This document shows positions 6,405 through 10,000 of a stretch of 10,000 nt of DNA, one piece after another. This DNA comes from Actinidia chinensis. Lineage: Eukaryota; Streptophyta; Magnoliopsida; Ericales; Actinidiaceae. A program made the translations under genes and the position numbers. Position 1 is the first letter of the stretch. Each line of letters opens with the position of its first letter. Below the pieces are notes generated by a model. The model made no database searches, had not been told where the DNA came from, and saw nothing but the letters and a program-made list of their open reading frames with translations. The DNA lies in contig CM018889.1 of NCBI GenBank assembly GCA_009663005.1, forward strand, positions 5,595,100 to 5,605,099. Reading direction: 5' to 3'.

Positions 6405-7563
6405 TTAACACTAAGTTGGGGCTGAACTGGATGGCCCCCAATCACGACATGACAAGCTGCCAGAAGACAAGAAAGAGGCGCATAAACTTTAAATAAAGAC
6501 AATATGGTTTTGGATCTCCCCCACGGAAAACTTGTACAAAAGATCATATTTGGGACCCTACCTATTGTGCGTCCATCTGACCTTAGTCGAAGATGTGTTT
6601 TTTGAAATGCATAAAAGCATTTATGGACTACATTCAAGGAAGGTCATTGGCTCGTTGAGCCCTGACTCAGGGATACTGGTGACCATTCATGCAAAAAAGA
6701 TGCCAAAGTGTACGTCCATAAGTGTACCAAGTGTCAACTCTTCTCCCCCTTGATTCATTAGCCAGTGAAGGACTTGACCCCTCTCACTGGTCTATAGCCC
6801 TTTACCTAATAGGGAATGGACATCGTGGGTGTCCAGCCCTAAGCTATAGGGAACAAGAAATTTTTGTTGGCAGCGACAGACTAATTTATGAAATAGGTAG
6901 AGGCCAAACCACTAGCCCAAATCAGGGAGACAAATGTAATTGGATTCATCCATAGAAATATTGTTTTCAGATTTGGCATCCCCAAAGTATTCATATTAGA
7001 TAAAGGAACTCAGTTTATGTGACAGAAGGTCAAAGTCTTGTTGGGGTAATTAAAGATCGATTCTACAACTCAACACCAAGCTACCCATAGTGCAACGGGC
7101 AAGCCGAGGCCACCAACAAAATAATCATGAACGAGATGAAAAAGCCAAAGGCAAATGGGTCAAGAAACTGCCAAATATTTTGTGGGCCTATCGGACCACA
7201 TCGCGGAAAGCAACGAACAAAATGCCTTATGCTTTATACTTTGGCTTTCGAATTCAAAGCTCAGGACCTCGACCTTACTGACGAATGAAGAGAAAATGCA
7301 CTAATACAAATGGTCGACTACCAGATGTAGTTAGTCAAGACATATAACTAGAAGGTCCAACACAAATAATTTTCAATTGGAGATCTCGTTTTGAGAAAAA
7401 TGGTTGAAAAACTAAGGACCCGGCGAACGGGAAACTCGGCCCAAATTGAGAAAGACTGTAGAAGATAGTTAAGGTCACCAGCAATGGCACTTACTACCTT
7501 GAAGACCCCGAGGGCAAAAAAGCTCCGAGACCTTGGAATTCCAACAACTTGAGAAAATACTAA
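6405..7563 (+). pseudogene. Integrase remnant (Ty3/Gypsy), including C-terminal domain
   Basis: Integrase inserts the DNA copy. KLPEDKKEAHKL is followed by LYKRSYLGPYLLCV (from 6532) and the His-His-Cys-Cys zinc finger. The histidines at 6610 and 6631 and the cysteines at 6723 and 6732 (KCTKCQLFSPL) all survive, but a frame change separates the two halves. In the core, GMDIVG holds the first Asp (6819), LDKGTQF the second (6999), and NGQAEATNK the Glu (7106). The second Asp and the Glu are about 35 residues apart, with a frame change between them. WAYRTTSRKAT (about 7180) and DLVLRKM (7382) follow. The C-terminal domain has GKLGPN, YYLEDPEGKKAPRPW and ends NNLRKY followed by TAA (7561-7563), the normal family terminus. 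At least five frame changes and many stops kill it. Confidence 0.94.
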
Positions 7564-8840
7564 CAGTAAAGTGTAATTCTTCTAACCGAGATGGTATTTA
7601 TATCATATACTTTTTTAAAAAAATGTTACTTAAAGATTCTATTTTCCTTTATTATCAAACTTAAACACTTTCCTTAATTATACAAGAAATCATTCATTTT
7701 TAACCCCTTAACGCACTATTTTATAAAAAAAAATATGTTGGAAAAGAACTCCCCATTTGCTTAAGCACGAACTTAAGATGTTTTAAAGAATGCGAGGCTA
7801 AACCGTAGAATCGCCCAAGCACCAGCTTGAGCATTACAAGGCAAGGTCAAGAAAAGCACCATTTACACTATGAGCATGCCAAAAACATCAGATTTTTACT
7901 AAGGCATGACCAAAACTTGCTTGAATGAGCTAAGAGAAGTAAGAAAAAGCCTGGCTTGATGGATCATCCATATTCGAGCTGGAATACGGTCCCTATTGCC
8001 CTCGACTAGGTTCGCATCCTCATTGAGCCCGGAACGCTATATGTGAACGTCTTTAGGGATGCCATGGTCTGTCCTGAACTTGTTCAAAGCTGCATAATCA
8101 TGGACCAGAAGCTGGGCTCAATTCAACTCCATGTTTTGAAAAACATGAATAAGTTAGTTAGAACGAGCTCAGCCAAGCAATTGTGATACGCTTTCAGGAG
8201 TAGAGTCAGATGAGCTCTCTATGGGCACCGAGCTTTACCCCAAACAGACTACTTACTAATTTCTAAGGGATAGCCATCAGATCCCCTCTTTCCTCGAACC
8301 TATCTTGACAACAGAGGGCCTAGGGGGGTAAACCCTAAGGCCAATGATTTTTGTCCTAAATAGTAGTCTAAACCCATTTCATCAGGGAAACCGGGTCGAG
8401 GCCAACTTGATTTATAAAGACTCAAAAAAGTACAAATGCCAAATAAGGGAAACACGAGACAGATCCAAGGAATTTAAACACAAAGACTCAAGTAAAAGCA
8501 AAGTAAATCCAGAAAAGAAGAAACATACGCATAGAGAAAAGGAGAAATGTTCCCAAATAAATAAAAGGAATCTTATAGAGATGGTTTGAGATAAGAAACT
8601 GTTGCCTGAAAAGTGAAAACAGGGTCAAAATTGGCGTAAGAACAAGAATCGGCGTCAACACGATAAAACGCAGTAGATAGATCCCTCGCACTTACTCTCT
8701 CAAGAATGCTCAAAGAAGTTTGGATGAACAGTAGAGACAAACAGACATCTATAAGGAAGATGAAGAGGCGAGAAGGCACCTAAACCTACCGTTGAGGTGG
8801 GTCATTCCGCAGGCAGGTGATCGTTTCCAAATCAACGAGA
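7564..8840 (+). other. Long non-coding 3' region of the Gypsy element
   Basis: No coding domain follows the integrase stop. Tat-type elements carry a long untranslated stretch between integrase and the 3' LTR, and the GC content and style of about 7750-8840 suit that. It includes two diverged copies of a (C)TTAAGCACGAACTTAAG-like unit (about 7758 and 7812) and a G-run at 8314-8329 that could be a polypurine tract. A lysine-rich open frame of 81 codons (8344-8589) lies in it, but A-rich composition explains it. The 3' boundary near 8840 is a guess from a change to more AT-rich sequence; no LTR was recognised. Confidence 0.5.
8314..8329 (+). other. Candidate polypurine tract
   Basis: GAGGG, then CCTA, then six Gs (8323-8328). 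Polypurine tracts prime plus-strand synthesis just before the 3' LTR. The pyrimidine interruption and the lack of a recognisable LTR start (TG) right after it make this weak. Confidence 0.2.
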
Positions 8841-9460
8841 AATGAACATGTGGTAGTCCATAGCCGTGTGTCCTCACACTCTGATACAGTCTTAACTACA
8901 CTCATATACTCTCATAAACACACCTCATATACGCTTGATATTTCCAAAATATACACACATACACTTGGAGTTGTAGAAGATGAAACTCATTTGAAGATTT
9001 TTACCGGTCATTTGAAAGTCTGAAGCTCACTTTGAGGACTTGTCAAGCCAAAGAGGTGCTTAATCCATTTTCTAACTTCAAATACTTGTCACATTTGCCT
9101 CTAAGTGCCCAATTTTCAAACAATTAGGTAGTTTTTTCATTCAAATCTATTCAAAACTACTTTTTAGAGCCTTTTTAGCTTTTATTAATGCTTTAAAACC
9201 TCCTAAAACATCGATTTAAAAAGGTTTTCTAGTCAATCTTGCTTTTGAAAAATTCATGTCTAGAATTACAGAGGGGACCACCTATTTTGATGTAGTGGTC
9301 GCCAGTTCTTTCATGAAATAAGTGGCGGTCATGTGTTTTAAGTGGCGATCACCTTTTCCAAATGCGCGGGTGGCTTTTTCTGCCTTTTCAACTTCTATCT
9401 AATTTTTTATTTGTTTTTGCTTCCAAAACCCAATTTTGATTACTATTCTGGCTTCCCTTC
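8841..9460. other. AT-rich intergenic sequence, no gene
   Basis: The first part (about 8870-8965) is CA/TA-rich (CTCATA, ACACAC, ATACACA). Then comes featureless AT-rich DNA up to the short repeats at 9276-9351. The 61-68-codon open frames here have no recognisable domains. Confidence 0.5.
9276..9351. repeat. Hairpin plus three GTGGYSRTCR-type short repeats
   Basis: GACCAC (9276-9281) pairs with GTGGTC (9295-9300). AGTGGTCGCCA (9294), AGTGGCGGTCA (9321) and AGTGGCGATCA (9341) are three diverged copies of one 11-base unit, spaced 27 and 20 bases apart. The function is unknown. Confidence 0.6.
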
Positions 9461-9610
9461 TGAAGGGGATCGAATCTTGCAAATGGACGCATTATTTAAA
9501 AAAAAATCAAATATTAATCTATGTTAATAGTATAACATTGATAAAGAGAGGGCTCAGAATACCTAGAATAGGATGAATAATTAAAGGTTGAAACCTTAGG
9601 TTTTGATATT

Positions 9611-9673
9611 GCCTGTCGTGCCTGACCTTGTTCAACTAGTTGAATGACAGGCTCAACTATTTGAATCAAAGCT
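9611..9673. repeat. Nested palindrome and 21-bp tandem repeat in LTR-like sequence B
   Basis: TTCAACTAGTTGAA (9631-9644) is a perfect 14-base palindrome, flanked by GCCTGTC (9611) and its complement GACAGGC (9646), giving a cruciform-capable stem. The adjoining CTCAACTATTTGAATC (from 9652) is a diverged direct repeat of the same unit. Confidence 0.7.
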
Positions 9674-9930
9674 AAATTCTTGCTGGGTTGTTGTTACCAC
9701 TGCAGCCTTGGTTGATTGCTCACTGCTACGGGTTGCTGCCTGCACTAGCTTGCCGCGGATGCAGGATACTGCCTGCACTCCTAGTTCCTAATCCCTTTAG
9801 ATTGGGATTCCTCTAGTCTCCTAAACCCTTTGATCTCTTTTCTTTTTTTCTCAACCCTTTCCAATCTATCTAGAGTGTGGGCTCTCATATTTTTTCTCAA
9901 AATTGAATTCTATCATAGGATTGGCAATCC

Positions 9931-9948
9931 CATATACATATATATAGG
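9931..9948 (-). promoter_or_regulatory. TATA-like box of LTR-like sequence B
   Basis: On the minus strand: CCT, an alternating TA run, then GTATATG. It matches the box at 1248-1268 apart from one TA unit. Confidence 0.45.
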
Positions 9949-10000
9949 ATAGGTCTCCAACTAGGGTAAGGAAAGAGATATTAGAGAGTCCTAGTTTGGC

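Larger units (their letters stand above)
3440..7563 (+). mobile_element. Decayed Ty3/Gypsy (Tat-like) retrotransposon, coding part
   Basis: Colinear gag, protease, reverse transcriptase, RNase H and integrase pieces identify a Ty3/Gypsy LTR retrotransposon. The integrase lies after RNase H, which excludes Copia. An extra archaeal-type RNase H between the reverse transcriptase block and integrase is the hallmark of the Tat/Ogre group. About 4.1 kb remains. The first half of gag and most of the tether with the ordinary RNase H are absent. The reading frame changes at least ten times and dozens of stops are in frame, so no polyprotein can be made. The C-terminal end at 7561-7563 looks original. 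The element's own LTRs were not found; the boundaries given are those of the recognisable coding homology. Confidence 0.93.
9461..10000 (-). mobile_element. LTR-like retrotransposon sequence B (minus orientation, runs off the window)
   Basis: On the minus strand this reads like sequence A at 1195-1804. It has CCAAACTAGGACTC at the window edge, a TATA-like stretch with GTATATGGG, GCCCACACTCT, a GC-richer middle with GCAGGCAG repeats, CCCTCTCTTTATCAA, and a terminal GATTCGATCCCC block. The first 150 bases look roughly 70% alike by eye; the middle is much more diverged. No primer-binding site lies beyond the terminal block (below 9461), so it is solo or truncated like A. It may be from the same LTR family, inserted in the opposite direction. 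Confidence 0.6.

Noticed and set aside
3440..7563. Endogenous caulimovirus (pararetrovirus) instead of a retrotransposon
   Set aside because: An integrase with HHCC and DDE-type motifs follows RNase H; caulimoviruses lack integrase, and no movement-protein motif was seen.
8344..8589. Lysine-rich 81-codon open frame in the 3' region
   Set aside because: Composition follows from A-rich DNA; no domain or supporting context.
1195..10000. A single giant DNA transposon with the inverted LTR-like sequences as terminal inverted repeats
   Set aside because: The shared blocks have LTR-like anatomy with a TATA box and a GATTCRATCCC end, are strongly diverged, and no transposase lies between them.

Overview
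The window looks like repeat-rich nuclear DNA of a flowering plant, most likely a dicot. It is AT-rich, has no bacterial-type operons or ribosome binding sites, and almost everything recognisable is mobile-element debris. I see no intact host gene, no tRNA or rRNA gene and no CRISPR array. The plant assignment rests on the type of retrotransposon, whose protein motifs match plant Ty3/Gypsy elements of the Tat-like group.

Layout. Positions 1-579 hold an 80-bp direct duplication. Its second copy is interrupted by a 214-bp miniature inverted-repeat element (341-554) with 60-bp terminal inverted repeats and a perfect 9-bp target duplication; the first copy is the uninterrupted (empty) site. From 580 to about 1194 there is little beyond a (GA)8 run. 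At 1195-1804 lies a sequence that looks like a retrotransposon LTR (TATA-like box, conserved block, GC-rich CAG-type island). A diverged relative sits in inverted orientation at the right edge (9461-10000). Positions 1805-3440 are a patchwork of non-coding repeats: a diverged 102-bp-period repeat, a 51-bp-period repeat carrying two CACGTG boxes, and a probable LTR fragment on the minus strand.

The centre (about 3440-7563) is a decayed gag-pol of one Ty3/Gypsy element on the plus strand. In order I read the gag C-terminal half with a zinc knuckle, aspartic protease, reverse transcriptase, an additional (archaeal-type) RNase H, and integrase with a natural-looking C-terminal end. All pieces are colinear, but at least ten reading-frame changes and many in-frame stops break them. 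The gag N-terminus is missing, and most of the tether plus first RNase H has been deleted. Positions 7564 to about 8840 look like the long non-coding 3' part of the same element. I could not find its own LTR pair or primer-binding site. Positions 8841-9460 are AT-rich with short GTGGCG-type repeats.

Nothing here acts as a working system. The element is dead and could serve only as a non-autonomous relic. The best-supported and most interesting observation is the MITE with its empty-site paralog in the same window. Second is the inverted pair of LTR-like sequences framing the whole region.
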